Origin: Chloroflexota bacterium
GTDB lineage: Bacteria > Chloroflexota > Anaerolineae > Aggregatilineales > Phototrophicaceae
Length of the DNA stretch: 64,000 nt
Assembly: GCA_026707745.1 (NCBI GenBank)
Contig: JAPOWG010000047.1
Coordinates: 1-64,000 of the forward strand
Direction: 5' to 3'
The notes below the pieces were generated by a model that saw only the letters and a program-made list of their open reading frames with translations, was not told the DNA's origin and made no database searches. The position numbers were made by a program, and so were the translations under genes. Positions 25,470 to 34,276 of this stretch are shown piece after piece. Numbering within the stretch: the stretch's first letter is position 1; every line of letters begins with the position of its first letter.

Positions 25470-27020
25470 ATGAGCAATAAATTACCCGCCGCCAATCTCG
25501 AATGCAGCAAAAGGATAGCTGAAGCACTAGTTGAATCTTTCCTGGCCGGAGACGACGATGCGACTAGCCGCGTCCGTCAACATCTGCCGCAGGTCCGCCA
25601 CCTCGAACGCGATGAGGCGTCAGCATATCCCCTGTCGCTCCAGGACGCGCGGACGGTCATCGCCCGCGAAAACGGCCTGAAAAGCTGGGGCGCATTGCGC
25701 CTGGCGATCAAGCTTAAGAACGCCAGCGACGGGGAAGCTCTGGAGCAATTCAAGCAGTTGGTTTATGCACGGGACGCGGCCGGGCTGGATGCATTGCTGC
25801 AAGGCAATCCTGAACTGCGCGAGACCCTTGACGACCCGCATTTCGATTTCGGATCGACAGCCGTCATCATCGCCAAGAGCGATCTGGATGTGGTCGATGT
25901 GCTGCTCAAACATGGCGCCGACATCAACGCCAGATCGCAATGGTGGGCGGGTGATTTCCATGTGCTGGAAGTGGCGTCAGCGGCGCTTGCGGGGGCCTTG
26001 ATCGAACGCGGCGCGACCGTGACCGCCCACGCGGCGGCCGAGCAGGGCTGGCTTGATTGGCTGGACGAGGCCTACGAAAATGATCCGGCGCTTGTGAACC
26101 GACGCGGCGGCGACGGCAAGACTCCGTTGCATTACGCCCAGGATCCGGCGGTCATGGATTGGTTATTGGAGCGTGGGGCGGACCTGGAAACGCGCGATCT
26201 CGATCACGAAAGTACGCCCTTGCAGTGGAAAATGGGCGAGGGGAAACACGATGCCGCTCGGGAATTGATCAAACGCGGCGCGGTCGTCGATATCTTTGCC
26301 GCGGTCGTGCTGGGCGATATCGAATTGGTGAAGGCCGCGCTGGAGCGGCATCCGCACGCGATCCGCGCGCGCGTCAATCATGCCGGCTACGAATTGACAC
26401 CGACGGCCGACGGTTCGCACCAATACGTCTACGCCTTTTCCGGCGCTGGCCTGTCCCCGCACCAGGTTGCGCTGGAGTACGGACACGCCGAGATATTTGA
26501 CTACTTGGTAGAACAGAGTCCATTGGACCTGCGACTGCTGGCATTCTGCGCGGCCGGGGAGGCCGAGGCGGCGCGAGAGATCGTCGCCGCGAATCCCGAG
26601 ATCGTGCCGCAACTCGGAGAATCCGATCAGCGGCAATTGCTGCATGCCGCCTGGACCGGCAAAACTGAAGTTGTCAAGTTAATGGTGTCGCTAGGTTTCA
26701 ATTTGCATATTCGTGATGACGACGCCATGATGCCCTTGCACTGGGCGGCTTTCCACGGTTACCACGAAGTTGTCGCCCTCTTGTTAAACGAGGACGACGA
26801 CCCGCCCTTGGAATGGCTCAACGGCTACGGCGGCACGCCGCTGACAACCTGTTTCTATGGCAGTCAGCACACTTGGCTCAGCGGCGGCGATCATGCCGCA
26901 TGCGTGCAGTTGCTGGTTGATGCCGGGTCGCCCATCAACGAAGCCTGGCTGCCACACGATAATGCAGCGTTTGACGCGATCTTGAGAGAAGCATTCAACC
27001 GACGCCAGTCTGGCAGCTAG
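25470..27020 (+). CDS. Ankyrin-repeat protein
   Basis: A 516-residue soluble protein. A helical N-terminal 90 residues precede an array of ankyrin-type repeats, for example DVVDVLLKHGADINAR, KTPLHYAQDPAVMDWLLERGA, STPLQWKMGEGKHDAARELI, MPLHWAAFHGYHEVVALLL and a final CVQLLVDAGSPINEAW. Ankyrin arrays bind partner proteins; no catalytic domain is visible. The last four bases (CTAG) are shared with the stop codon of the convergent VOC gene, so each gene's stop overlaps the other's. Confidence 0.85.
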   Translation: MSNKLPAANLECSKRIAEALVESFLAGDDDATSRVRQHLPQVRHLERDEASAYPLSLQDARTVIARENGLKSWGALRLAIKLKNASDGEALEQFKQLVYARDAAGLDALLQGNPELRETLDDPHFDFGSTAVIIAKSDLDVVDVLLKHGADINARSQWWAGDFHVLEVASAALAGALIERGATVTAHAAAEQGWLDWLDEAYENDPALVNRRGGDGKTPLHYAQDPAVMDWLLERGADLETRDLDHESTPLQWKMGEGKHDAARELIKRGAVVDIFAAVVLGDIELVKAALERHPHAIRARVNHAGYELTPTADGSHQYVYAFSGAGLSPHQVALEYGHAEIFDYLVEQSPLDLRLLAFCAAGEAEAAREIVAANPEIVPQLGESDQRQLLHAAWTGKTEVVKLMVSLGFNLHIRDDDAMMPLHWAAFHGYHEVVALLLNEDDDPPLEWLNGYGGTPLTTCFYGSQHTWLSGGDHAACVQLLVDAGSPINEAWLPHDNAAFDAILREAFNRRQSGS

Positions 27021-27427
27021 TCCAGCATGACTGGCTCGCCAGTAAATTGAGCGCTGTGCTCCGAATATTGCATGAGCTCGATGCGCAGGCCATTGGGATC
27101 AGTAATCCAAGCCTGCCAAGCATTGTCTGCGCCGAGTTTTTTCCTGGATACGTCGATGCCTTGCGCGGTCAGTTTTGCAATAAGGGCATCGATGTCTTCG
27201 ACCTCCAGGCAGAAGTGTTTCAGGCTTGCTCGACCATCCTTGAGGCTTTCGCGCTCGGCGAATACTTCTATAAAACTCGTCCCGCCCGCTTTAAGATAGA
27301 AGCCGATACGTTCATCGCCGCGCATGAATTCAAATGCGATTTCCATACCGAGCAGATCGACATAGAACTGCTCGGTACGCTCCAGGTCGGCCGCGCCGAT
27401 ACAAATGTGCGCAAGTCGCTTAATCAT
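27017..27427 (-). CDS. VOC-family (glyoxalase I-like) protein
   Basis: A 136-residue vicinal-oxygen-chelate protein with two beta-alpha-beta-beta-beta modules. Likely metal ligands are His7 (RLAHICIGAADLE), a Glu in SFIEVFAE, His71 (LKHFCLEVEDID) and Glu in RIELMQYS. This layout matches lactoylglutathione-lyase-like proteins that detoxify methylglyoxal or act on other small substrates. GAGG lies eight bases before the ATG. It is the last gene of a minus-strand run metA-esterase-VOC, 56 bases after the esterase. Confidence 0.8.
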   Translation of the reverse strand: MIKRLAHICIGAADLERTEQFYVDLLGMEIAFEFMRGDERIGFYLKAGGTSFIEVFAERESLKDGRASLKHFCLEVEDIDALIAKLTAQGIDVSRKKLGADNAWQAWITDPNGLRIELMQYSEHSAQFTGEPVMLD

Positions 27428-27483
27428 GGGCTTCGCCTCATTTCACCAGTCGGGGCTTGTCCGTTTGTCTCTAGACATTCGTC

Positions 27484-28332
27484 TTACTCGGTTTTGATCA
27501 TCGCGTGCATGTCGCAAATCGTCTCGCGCACCGTACGGAATGCCGGCGCGCCAGTTGAGACGATCTCGAAATGCCCGACCCGCGGCGCTTCGATCAATTG
27601 AGCCTTGTCGCCGACGGATCTGGCCGCCGCCAGATAAACTTTGACATTGTTCATGATCGCGACGTCTTCCGTCCCGACGATATGCGCCTGTGGCCTTCCC
27701 AGCGGCAGCAGATCGCTCGGCGAACCGGCGTCGTAGTTTGCGGGGGCAACCTCCGGACCTCCGCCCATTACAAGCAATAAGGCATCGCTGCTAAGCTCTT
27801 TCTCAACAGCAAAGCGTATATCGGCGATGGGGGCCAAAGCGACTACGCCCCCGATTGGCAAACTGTCGGTGGCATATAGTGGACTAGACGGAGGCACCCT
27901 GTGCCTTCCCGCCAACCACAGAGCCAAATGGCCACCCGCCGAATGCCCAACGCTGAGAACCGAATCCAGATCGAGACTGTGCCTGTCGGCAAGTCGCCTT
28001 AAGTGATCGGCGGCGGTGCCGACGTCCAGGAACATATGCGGAAAATCGCCGCCATTGCCAGCCCTGCAATACTCGATATTCCAAACCGCAAAGCCATCGT
28101 CCGCCAGCGCTCGCGCCACTGACCCCATCGGTTTCAAATCATACATCGCCCGGTAGCCGCCGCCGTGGATCAAGATGATCACCGGCAAGCAAGATAATGG
28201 GTCTGACGCGGGTAAATAAAGTTCGCCGAATTGCTGTGAGTTCTTTCCGTAACTGTAGCGATGATCGGGCTCGACGACGGGAAATTGGATATAGTCTTCG
28301 GCTGTCAGCAGGGTCGTTTCTGTCTCGTTCAT
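27484..28332 (-). CDS. Alpha/beta hydrolase (esterase, kynurenine-formamidase-like)
   Basis: A 282-residue esterase of the HSL/BD-FAE type. The oxyanion motif is ILIHGGGYRA, the nucleophile elbow is VGHSAGGHLALW, and the catalytic His is in VGHFEIV near the end, with an Asp in the VGTEDVAI region. Substrate is unknown. Its ATG overlaps the metA stop by four bases (ATGA), which indicates translational coupling. It might act on O-acylhomoserine side products, but this is speculation from position only. Confidence 0.83.
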   Translation of the reverse strand: MNETETTLLTAEDYIQFPVVEPDHRYSYGKNSQQFGELYLPASDPLSCLPVIILIHGGGYRAMYDLKPMGSVARALADDGFAVWNIEYCRAGNGGDFPHMFLDVGTAADHLRRLADRHSLDLDSVLSVGHSAGGHLALWLAGRHRVPPSSPLYATDSLPIGGVVALAPIADIRFAVEKELSSDALLLVMGGGPEVAPANYDAGSPSDLLPLGRPQAHIVGTEDVAIMNNVKVYLAAARSVGDKAQLIEAPRVGHFEIVSTGAPAFRTVRETICDMHAMIKTE

Positions 28333-29393
28333 AAGATACCCAGAGGATTGTCGGGATCAATCCCGTCATCAAAGGGAATGTGTCGCACGACATTGGTTAC
28401 CTGGTATACCGAGCCCAACCAGTTATTGAAGATCGCGCGGGCGGTATCGCCCCAGGTATTGTCGAGGTAGGGGAGCATGTCGTCCTCGGGGAATTCTGGC
28501 AGTTCAGCGCCCCGTTCCATCGCCAGATGCGCTTGTCGCAGGTAGCGCTCGGCGATATCGCGCGCTTCCAGCGGAAAATAATTCTCCGGGTACGGCGGCT
28601 GTTCGTTCTTGCCGGCGAAGTAGAGCGAGAGATCGCGTTTATACTCTTTCAGCAGGCTGTTGATGTCATATTCGGGATGCCCTTGAAAATAGACAATCCG
28701 CAATTGGTCCGGGCTGACGGCCATATGGAATTCGCCATCAAAACTCTGGATAAGCAGGGTCAAGCCGGCCCCCTCGATTTGCTCCCGAGTGATGGAATTC
28801 CAGCGCGAATGCGGTACGTCAAAGCGCGTGTTGATCTCGCGCAGCAACGGATGCGCAGGCTGTGTGACGCGATGCTCGAAGACGCCCCATTTCTTGCTAT
28901 CTCGCTTGACGCGCTCGATCTGATAGAAGTACTTCATAAGGGCGTGGGTCGACAGGCAAGAACATAGAGTCGAGGTGACGTTTAGACGCGCCCATTCGAT
29001 GACCTCGGTCAATGGTTGCCAGAAGTTCTCTTGGTCGAGACTGGGATTGGCGACGTTGGCGCCAGTGATAATCAGAGCATCCAGACCATCCTTTTTGACT
29101 TGCTCGAAGGTCGTATAGTACTGTTCGATATAGGCTTCGGTTTGCGGGCTACGATCCAAACCGGGCACGGAAAAGACGTGCACATAGAATTGAGCGATCT
29201 GGTTGCTGTTGCCAACCAGGCGCATGAACTGCCGCTCGGTAATCTCCAACGCGGCATCCGGCATCATGTTGAGCAGGCCGATATGCAACTCGCGGATGTC
29301 TTGCTTTAAAGCGCGGTCCAGCGTCAGCACTTCTTGGCCGCGCTGTTTTAGACGGTCAAAGCTCGGCAGCGGCGTGTGAGCAACTAATGGCAT
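28329..29393 (-). CDS. metA: Homoserine O-acyltransferase (MetA type)
   Basis: A 354-residue MetA-family enzyme that acylates L-homoserine with succinyl- or acetyl-CoA as the first committed step of methionine synthesis. Family phrases are IGLLNMMPDAALEITERQF and DALIITGANV. The catalytic Cys146 is in STLCSCLSTHAL, and His239 and Glu241 are in FQGHPEYD. It is longer than E. coli MetA (309) with a C-terminal extension. TGGAG precedes the ATG by about ten bases. No SAM riboswitch is recognisable in the 190-base upstream gap. Confidence 0.92.
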   Translation of the reverse strand: MPLVAHTPLPSFDRLKQRGQEVLTLDRALKQDIRELHIGLLNMMPDAALEITERQFMRLVGNSNQIAQFYVHVFSVPGLDRSPQTEAYIEQYYTTFEQVKKDGLDALIITGANVANPSLDQENFWQPLTEVIEWARLNVTSTLCSCLSTHALMKYFYQIERVKRDSKKWGVFEHRVTQPAHPLLREINTRFDVPHSRWNSITREQIEGAGLTLLIQSFDGEFHMAVSPDQLRIVYFQGHPEYDINSLLKEYKRDLSLYFAGKNEQPPYPENYFPLEARDIAERYLRQAHLAMERGAELPEFPEDDMLPYLDNTWGDTARAIFNNWLGSVYQVTNVVRHIPFDDGIDPDNPLGIL

Positions 29394-29579
29394 AGTCGAT
29401 CAACTCCAATTCAGACATAATCGCGGAATAGATTCGAGCCATCAGTATAGCATAGCTCGACGGGGCGCTCCTATTGAAATCGCCTACCGGGGGCTGCGGA
29501 ACGCGGCGCAGGGGTATAATGTAAAGAAGATCGAAATACCCTTCGTTGCGTCGCGTGTTCTAGACTAGGAGAGCCGCCC

Positions 29580-30452
29580 ATGTTGGCAATGCTTCGCGAT
29601 CTTGTCTTGCGCTATGTCCTGATCTTCGTCGGCGTCGTTGCCGCCGCGCTATCGCTGATCGTTTTCCTGCAGCCGCTGGATATAGCCCCGGCAGGCCTCG
29701 CGGGCGCGTCGACGCTTCTAAACGAGTTATTCAATACGCCGGTCGGACTGATGATCTTCGTCTTGAACATCCCGATACAAGCCTTGGCATACAGAATGTT
29801 GCCCGATGGCTCGCGCGTGATCCTGCGTACGGTGGCGATCATCGCGATAATGTCGCTGATGATTGACTTGCTCAGCCCCTTGGTGCCGCGGGAAGGCATA
29901 AGCGGGGAACGTATGTTGAACGCTTTGTTCGGCGGATTGCTGGGCGGCGTCGGGGTCGGCTTGGTCTTCCGCGCCGGCGCGACGCTCGGCGGTACGTCGA
30001 CCCTGGCGCTGGTCTTGCAGCGGCGATTCGGCTTTCCCATGAGCACCACCTTCCTGTGCACCGATGCCATCATCATCATTGCCGCTGGGCTAGTCTACGG
30101 CTGGGAAGGCGCCTTGTACGCGGCGATCGCGCTTTTCATTGCTGGCATGGCGACCGATTATGTCTTGGAAGGACCCAGCGTGATACGCACCGCCATGATC
30201 ATCACCGACAAGCCGGACGAGATTGCGGCGCTGGTCTTCGCCAATTTGCAGCGCGGCGTCACTAGTTGGACGATCCGGGGCAGGTACACGGGGGCGGAAC
30301 GCACAATGCTTTACGTGACGATTGGACGGTCGCAAGTGCGCGAGTTGAAAGAAGAGGTTAGCAGCGTCGACCCCAACGCCTTCATGGTAATTGGCATGGG
30401 TCACGCCGCTTACGGCACCGGTTTCCGTCGCGTGCGGAGGGATGCGCTCTAG
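29580..30452 (+). CDS. YitT-family membrane protein (DUF161/DUF2179)
   Basis: A 290-residue protein with five to six membrane helices in the first 200 residues; the signature region is GLLGGVGVGLVFRAGATLGGTS. A C-terminal cytoplasmic DUF2179 domain follows (SVIRTAMIITDKPDEIAA, RGVTSWTIRG, LYVTIGRSQVRELKE). This is the standard YitT layout and length. Function is unresolved; DUF2179 resembles a PII-like ligand-binding fold. It diverges from metA and abuts a convergent SDR gene with a 1-base gap. Confidence 0.88.
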   Translation: MLAMLRDLVLRYVLIFVGVVAAALSLIVFLQPLDIAPAGLAGASTLLNELFNTPVGLMIFVLNIPIQALAYRMLPDGSRVILRTVAIIAIMSLMIDLLSPLVPREGISGERMLNALFGGLLGGVGVGLVFRAGATLGGTSTLALVLQRRFGFPMSTTFLCTDAIIIIAAGLVYGWEGALYAAIALFIAGMATDYVLEGPSVIRTAMIITDKPDEIAALVFANLQRGVTSWTIRGRYTGAERTMLYVTIGRSQVRELKEEVSSVDPNAFMVIGMGHAAYGTGFRRVRRDAL

Positions 30453-30453
30453 G

Positions 30454-31206
30454 TCAGGTGAGGTGTTCGCCGCCGGTCAGATGGAGCAGAGCGCCACTGA
30501 TATGATCTTCCTGACACAAGTAGAGGACAGCCCGCGCCACATCGCCAGCCGAGCCCGTGCGTTTCAGCGGGATACGCTCAGCGACCTTCGCCCAGGCATC
30601 GTCTGTTAGATCCTGCCTGTCCGTCTTCAGCACCGGGCCGGGAACGACAGCGTTGACACGAATTGTGGGGGCAAGCGAGAGCGCGCCGACCTGCGTCAGC
30701 ATCCACAAGCCGGATTTGCTAATGCCATGATGGGGGTATTTGCTCCAGGGTCCGTCAACGCCGGCGTCGCAGATGTTGATGATCGTGCCGCCAGGTATGG
30801 GGTTCTCTTGCATGATGAGCGCTGCGCGCTGAGTAATCAGAAATGGCGCTCTCAAGTTAAGCGCCATAGTCAGGTCCCAATCTTCCAGGGACACGTCGAG
30901 AAACTCTCGCTGCTGAAACACCGCTGCATTGTTCACCACGATGTCCAGCCGATCAAAATACTTCCGAAACTCGCTGAAGAGCCGCTCGACGCCCTCGGCT
31001 TGGCTGAGGTCCGCGCGGACCGCAAAAGCATCCACGCCCAGCGATTTGATCTCCTGCAAGGTATCTCGCACTTGAGCGGGATCACTGCGGTAGTAATGCA
31101 CAAGTATGTTCACGCCTTGCTTCGCCAGTTCCAGCGCGATAGCGCGGCCGATCCGGCGCGCCGAACCGGTAACGAGAGCGATCTTGTCATTTAGTTCAAT
31201 GCGCAT
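30454..31206 (-). CDS. SDR-family oxidoreductase with altered active site
   Basis: A 250-residue short-chain dehydrogenase/reductase, pteridine-reductase-like. The cofactor motif is ALVTGSARRIGRAIA and the structural motif is VVNNAAVF. The YxxxK motif reads HGISK (His160, Lys164), so the catalytic Tyr is replaced by His; the nearest Tyr is 157. The preceding strand is TIINICDAG, where the usual Ser is replaced. Reductase activity may be lost or different. The C-terminus (ISGALLHLTGGEHL) is typical for the fold. It is upstream of YitT's end in convergent orientation. Confidence 0.83.
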   Translation of the reverse strand: MRIELNDKIALVTGSARRIGRAIALELAKQGVNILVHYYRSDPAQVRDTLQEIKSLGVDAFAVRADLSQAEGVERLFSEFRKYFDRLDIVVNNAAVFQQREFLDVSLEDWDLTMALNLRAPFLITQRAALIMQENPIPGGTIINICDAGVDGPWSKYPHHGISKSGLWMLTQVGALSLAPTIRVNAVVPGPVLKTDRQDLTDDAWAKVAERIPLKRTGSAGDVARAVLYLCQEDHISGALLHLTGGEHLT

Positions 31207-31285
31207 GGCTCACTCCCGTCAATAGTTTCCCGATTTGCTCTCGCCCGTTAAGGCATACGGTCGCCCTCAGTCGCGGGCCTGTGCC

Positions 31286-31870
31286 TCACAACTCATCCTC
31301 CAGTTGCCGCAAATAAAGACCCATTTCTTCGTATTTCATCTCGCCCAGCTTCATATGTCGGATCATGCCACTGCCGTCGATCACATAGGTCGTAGGCAAG
31401 TTCTGTACGCCGTAGTCGCGCTTGACCACCTGGTTTATGTCCATCGCTACCGGCAAGTTTCGCACGCCAATTTGCTTCAAAAAGCCGGTGATTTCCTCGG
31501 CGGTCTCGCCCAGGTTGATCGTGAGCAAAGCCGGTCCATTTACTTGATCATCGTGACTGGCGACGAACTCCTCAAATGCCGGCAGTTCGCGGACGCAAGG
31601 CGCGCACCAGGTCGCCCAGAAATTGAGGAATAGCGGCCGCCCGGCGTAATCCGACGGCGAAACCAGCGTCACGCCGTCCAGCAGCGGCAGCTCAAAGTCC
31701 GGCGCCTGGAAGTTGATCACCGTTCGCGGGGGCGCGGGCTGGAAGGTTGGCTGGGCGGCGGGCGCGTCCCGTTCGGCCAGAAAGACCATCAGCAGGGCGA
31801 TGAATATGCCGAAAAGGGCGAGCGTAAGGAAGAGCAGCAGGGCGGGTGAGATACTCTTCGTGGGCTGCAT
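31286..31870 (-). CDS. TlpA/ResA-type thiol-disulfide oxidoreductase
   Basis: A 194-residue membrane-anchored thioredoxin-like protein: an N-terminal helix (about residues 8-30) and a Pro-rich linker. The thioredoxin domain has FLNFWATWCAPCVRELPAF (redox Cys pair WCAPC) and the cis-Pro loop VQNLPTTYVIDG. The TlpA/ResA-type central insert is present. It reduces disulfides outside the membrane, typically in cytochrome c maturation. The ATG at 31870 gives the anchor the correct position and leaves an 11-base gap to the DUF4411 gene upstream on the same strand. Confidence 0.88.
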   Translation of the reverse strand: MQPTKSISPALLLFLTLALFGIFIALLMVFLAERDAPAAQPTFQPAPPRTVINFQAPDFELPLLDGVTLVSPSDYAGRPLFLNFWATWCAPCVRELPAFEEFVASHDDQVNGPALLTINLGETAEEITGFLKQIGVRNLPVAMDINQVVKRDYGVQNLPTTYVIDGSGMIRHMKLGEMKYEEMGLYLRQLEDEL

Positions 31871-31881
31871 AGTCGTGTATC

Positions 31882-32382
31882 TTAGAAGGTCCAGTTTTCC
31901 TTCTTCATCAAATCGTCCAGCGAACCGCATTGAATGTCAAAATGCCTACAGATGCTCGGAATCGTTACTCGGTTACCTCGCTCTCGTTCTTGCGTGATGA
32001 CCATTCCATCAATTGCATTGGCTCGCGCAATCAAAAAGGGATCCGCATCGGCATCCGAATCCTCGTCCTGCTCCTCGTCCGCATCATCGTCTCTGATTTC
32101 TGTGGGAACGACATGACTAAAACGTGGAACAGCATAGATCTCGCGAAGAAACTGCGACTCATTTTCGCTCACTCTAGGAAACAGTTCTACGTGCGCATTT
32201 GCCCAGTCCAGTTCACCATTGTTCTTATCTCTGTTTTCAATTTCACGCAAGACATGTCGAATTGAGGTAATTGCGCCGCCAGAAACCAATTCACCAAATT
32301 GATTCCAAAGTGTCGGAAATCGCTCACGCCCGTAGCAGCCGAACAACTGCTGCCAGCTACTTGTGTCAATCACATATGTCAC
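31882..32382 (-). CDS. DUF4411 PIN-like protein, predicted toxin/nuclease partner
   Basis: A 166-residue protein starting VIDTSSWQQLF, the first PIN acidic motif. Further acidic positions are in LREIENRD and a block around DADADPFLIARANAIDG, and VITQERE lies near the C-terminus. This matches DUF4411, a PIN-like family of presumed RNases. An Asp/Glu-rich insert lies near residues 97-112. It starts at a GTG overlapping the upstream HTH-metallopeptidase stop by four bases (GTGA), so the two are co-translated. The region is AT-richer than its surroundings. Confidence 0.75.
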   Translation of the reverse strand: MTYVIDTSSWQQLFGCYGRERFPTLWNQFGELVSGGAITSIRHVLREIENRDKNNGELDWANAHVELFPRVSENESQFLREIYAVPRFSHVVPTEIRDDDADEEQDEDSDADADPFLIARANAIDGMVITQERERGNRVTIPSICRHFDIQCGSLDDLMKKENWTF

Positions 32383-33536
32383 CTCGACACCTCAAAGAGC
32401 GTGTCTTCCAATTGGCCAAGGTGCTTTGGCTTGATTGCCAGATAGTCCGCAAGTTCCTCTTCATCGATACGGTCCTGATAAAAGCGCTTGAAGGCCAATG
32501 TTATGTATTCCTCCCCAAGATACGCAATCTTAGTGCGATAGTAATTCCCGCCAATGTCACCTTCGTCTCTTGCAAGCTGACTGTCCCACTCTTGCTTTGC
32601 ATCTGTGAATGCTTGGTCGGTAACGAGGCCGCGGTCTCGAAATCGGCGGAAAATCAGCTCTTTACTTACGCAGAACTTACGGGCGAGATCCTCCGCCAAC
32701 GATCTATCAGCTGCGCAAGCCAGAATTTCCGCGTTCAAGGCCTCCTCAGGCACAAGAATGGCCGACGCCAAGGAATCACATGTTTTCTCTATGCGACGCT
32801 TGTCGGCCGGGAATGGCTGCCGAAACGCTGTGTCTCTGTCTATACCACTCATATGCAAGAGCAGATGCGCCAATTCATGGAAGAGCGTGAATATCTGCCT
32901 CGCTTTTGTGTTTGAATTGTTCACGTAGATGATGGGAAACTCTTTGTCGTAGAGACTGAACCCACTATAGCCTCTCTCGCGAAAAGCGTCTTTAAAGACT
33001 GTAACGCCAACGTTATAAAATGTAGTCCTCCATGCTTTCAGCGCGGAGCCAGCATCAGGCCATTTGAATTGATCAGCAAGACTCACACCCAGAAATTCGC
33101 GTACTTGCCTAACAATGAATGAGACAGGGTCGTTGATACTTAAGCTCAGGTCTCGAGTCACGATTTGGTGTGCCGGGTTTCGTCCATCATTCAATTCGCC
33201 CAGTCCGATTTGAAATGCGCGCGCCTTATGCAGGAGGACACGGATGCGAGGCGGGATTTCAGCAAATTGCTCCGCGCTTAAGGTACGAAAAGTCTCTTCG
33301 ATTCTAGGCAAGTCAGGCGGTGCAGGGAAAAAAAATATTGCCACAGGTACCGTGAGAACCTTGGCGAGAGATTCAAGCTGTCGATACGTTGGCCTCGAAT
33401 CACCACTTTCCCACTCGGCGATTTTCTTGAATTCTGGACGTTTTTGTGCCAACTCCTCGAGCGAGTATCCCAGCCTTTCCCTAGCCCAAGTCACTACATC
33501 CGGCGTAATTGGCATCTTGTCGGCAGCCATATTCAT
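32379..33536 (-). CDS. XRE-type HTH / ImmA-IrrE-like metallopeptidase
   Basis: A 385-residue protein. Residues about 8-62 form a Cro/CI-type helix-turn-helix (LGYSLEELAQ, EWESGDSRPTYRQLE). A linker follows, then a DUF955/COG2856 metallopeptidase domain with H220-E-L-A-H224 in LFHELAHLLLHMSG and the downstream CDSLASAILVPEE region. ImmA/IrrE relatives cleave phage or stress repressors. Coupled to the DUF4411 gene, it is likely the regulator or antitoxin of a two-gene module. It has lower GC than neighbouring genes. Confidence 0.82.
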   Translation of the reverse strand: MNMAADKMPITPDVVTWARERLGYSLEELAQKRPEFKKIAEWESGDSRPTYRQLESLAKVLTVPVAIFFFPAPPDLPRIEETFRTLSAEQFAEIPPRIRVLLHKARAFQIGLGELNDGRNPAHQIVTRDLSLSINDPVSFIVRQVREFLGVSLADQFKWPDAGSALKAWRTTFYNVGVTVFKDAFRERGYSGFSLYDKEFPIIYVNNSNTKARQIFTLFHELAHLLLHMSGIDRDTAFRQPFPADKRRIEKTCDSLASAILVPEEALNAEILACAADRSLAEDLARKFCVSKELIFRRFRDRGLVTDQAFTDAKQEWDSQLARDEGDIGGNYYRTKIAYLGEEYITLAFKRFYQDRIDEEELADYLAIKPKHLGQLEDTLFEVSR

Positions 33537-33621
33537 TCACTCGCATCAATTCTGCGTTCACTTTAACCCCCTGCAAATGTCCTGTCAAGCGAAGCAGGCG
33601 ATTCCACGATCCGCATAGACT

Positions 33622-34074
33622 CTACTCAAACACCCAGCCATCCACATCCCGCGACCAGCCGCCGCAGAGCTCCTCCTCGCTGAAAAAGTTCGTAACCTCA
33701 ATTCTGCCGTTCTCGACGCTGTCCGAGCCATGCACCAGGTTGCGACCGATCTCCAGCGCGTAGTCGCCACGGATCGTGCCCGCCGCCGCTTCCGCCGGCT
33801 TGGTCGCGCCGATTGTCGCGCGCGCGGCGAGAACCGCGTCGCTGCCTTCCAACGCCATCACCACCACTGGCGCCGAGATGATGTATGTCACAAGACCATC
33901 GAAAAACGGACGTTCGCGGTGCACATCATAATGCTTTTCCGCCAGTCCTCTGCTGAGCTTCAGCAACTTCATGCCGATGATCTTCAAGCCGCGCTGCTCG
34001 AAGCGTTTGATGATTTCGCCGGCCAGGCCGCGCTGCATCGCATCCGGTTTAACGATTATCAGTGTGCGTTCCAA
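33622..34074 (-). CDS. ndk: Nucleoside diphosphate kinase
   Basis: A 150-residue enzyme that equilibrates NTP and NDP pools by transferring the gamma-phosphate through a phospho-histidine. The N-terminal nucleotide-binding strand is TLIIVKPDAMQRG. Phosphate-contact residues are in ATIGATKPAEA and the active His is in NLVHGSDS. The length is standard. The start is a TTG with AAAGG seven bases upstream. It is monocistronic, between the HTH-metallopeptidase gene and the divergent fucose-synthase-like gene. Confidence 0.95.
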   Translation of the reverse strand: MERTLIIVKPDAMQRGLAGEIIKRFEQRGLKIIGMKLLKLSRGLAEKHYDVHRERPFFDGLVTYIISAPVVVMALEGSDAVLAARATIGATKPAEAAAGTIRGDYALEIGRNLVHGSDSVENGRIEVTNFFSEEELCGGWSRDVDGWVFE

Positions 34075-34276
34075 GGGATTGCCTTTCTCGAGAATTCCGC
34101 CAATGAGTCATGGTCGTCATCTTACAATTGCTCGGCTCAAATGTGTATGCAGAACGGCAAGGGAAAGAAAACGCGCGCGCTGATACACTGAGAAAAAGGT
34201 CATGTAAAGCTGTATTCAGGTGATATACTTGCGTAGTCTCTGGGGCTATTATGTCCGATTCTTGAGAGGGTGAGGC

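Noticed and set aside
29394..29580. Possible SAM riboswitch in the metA leader
   Set aside because: No conserved SAM-I/II/III core or terminator/antiterminator arrangement could be recognised.
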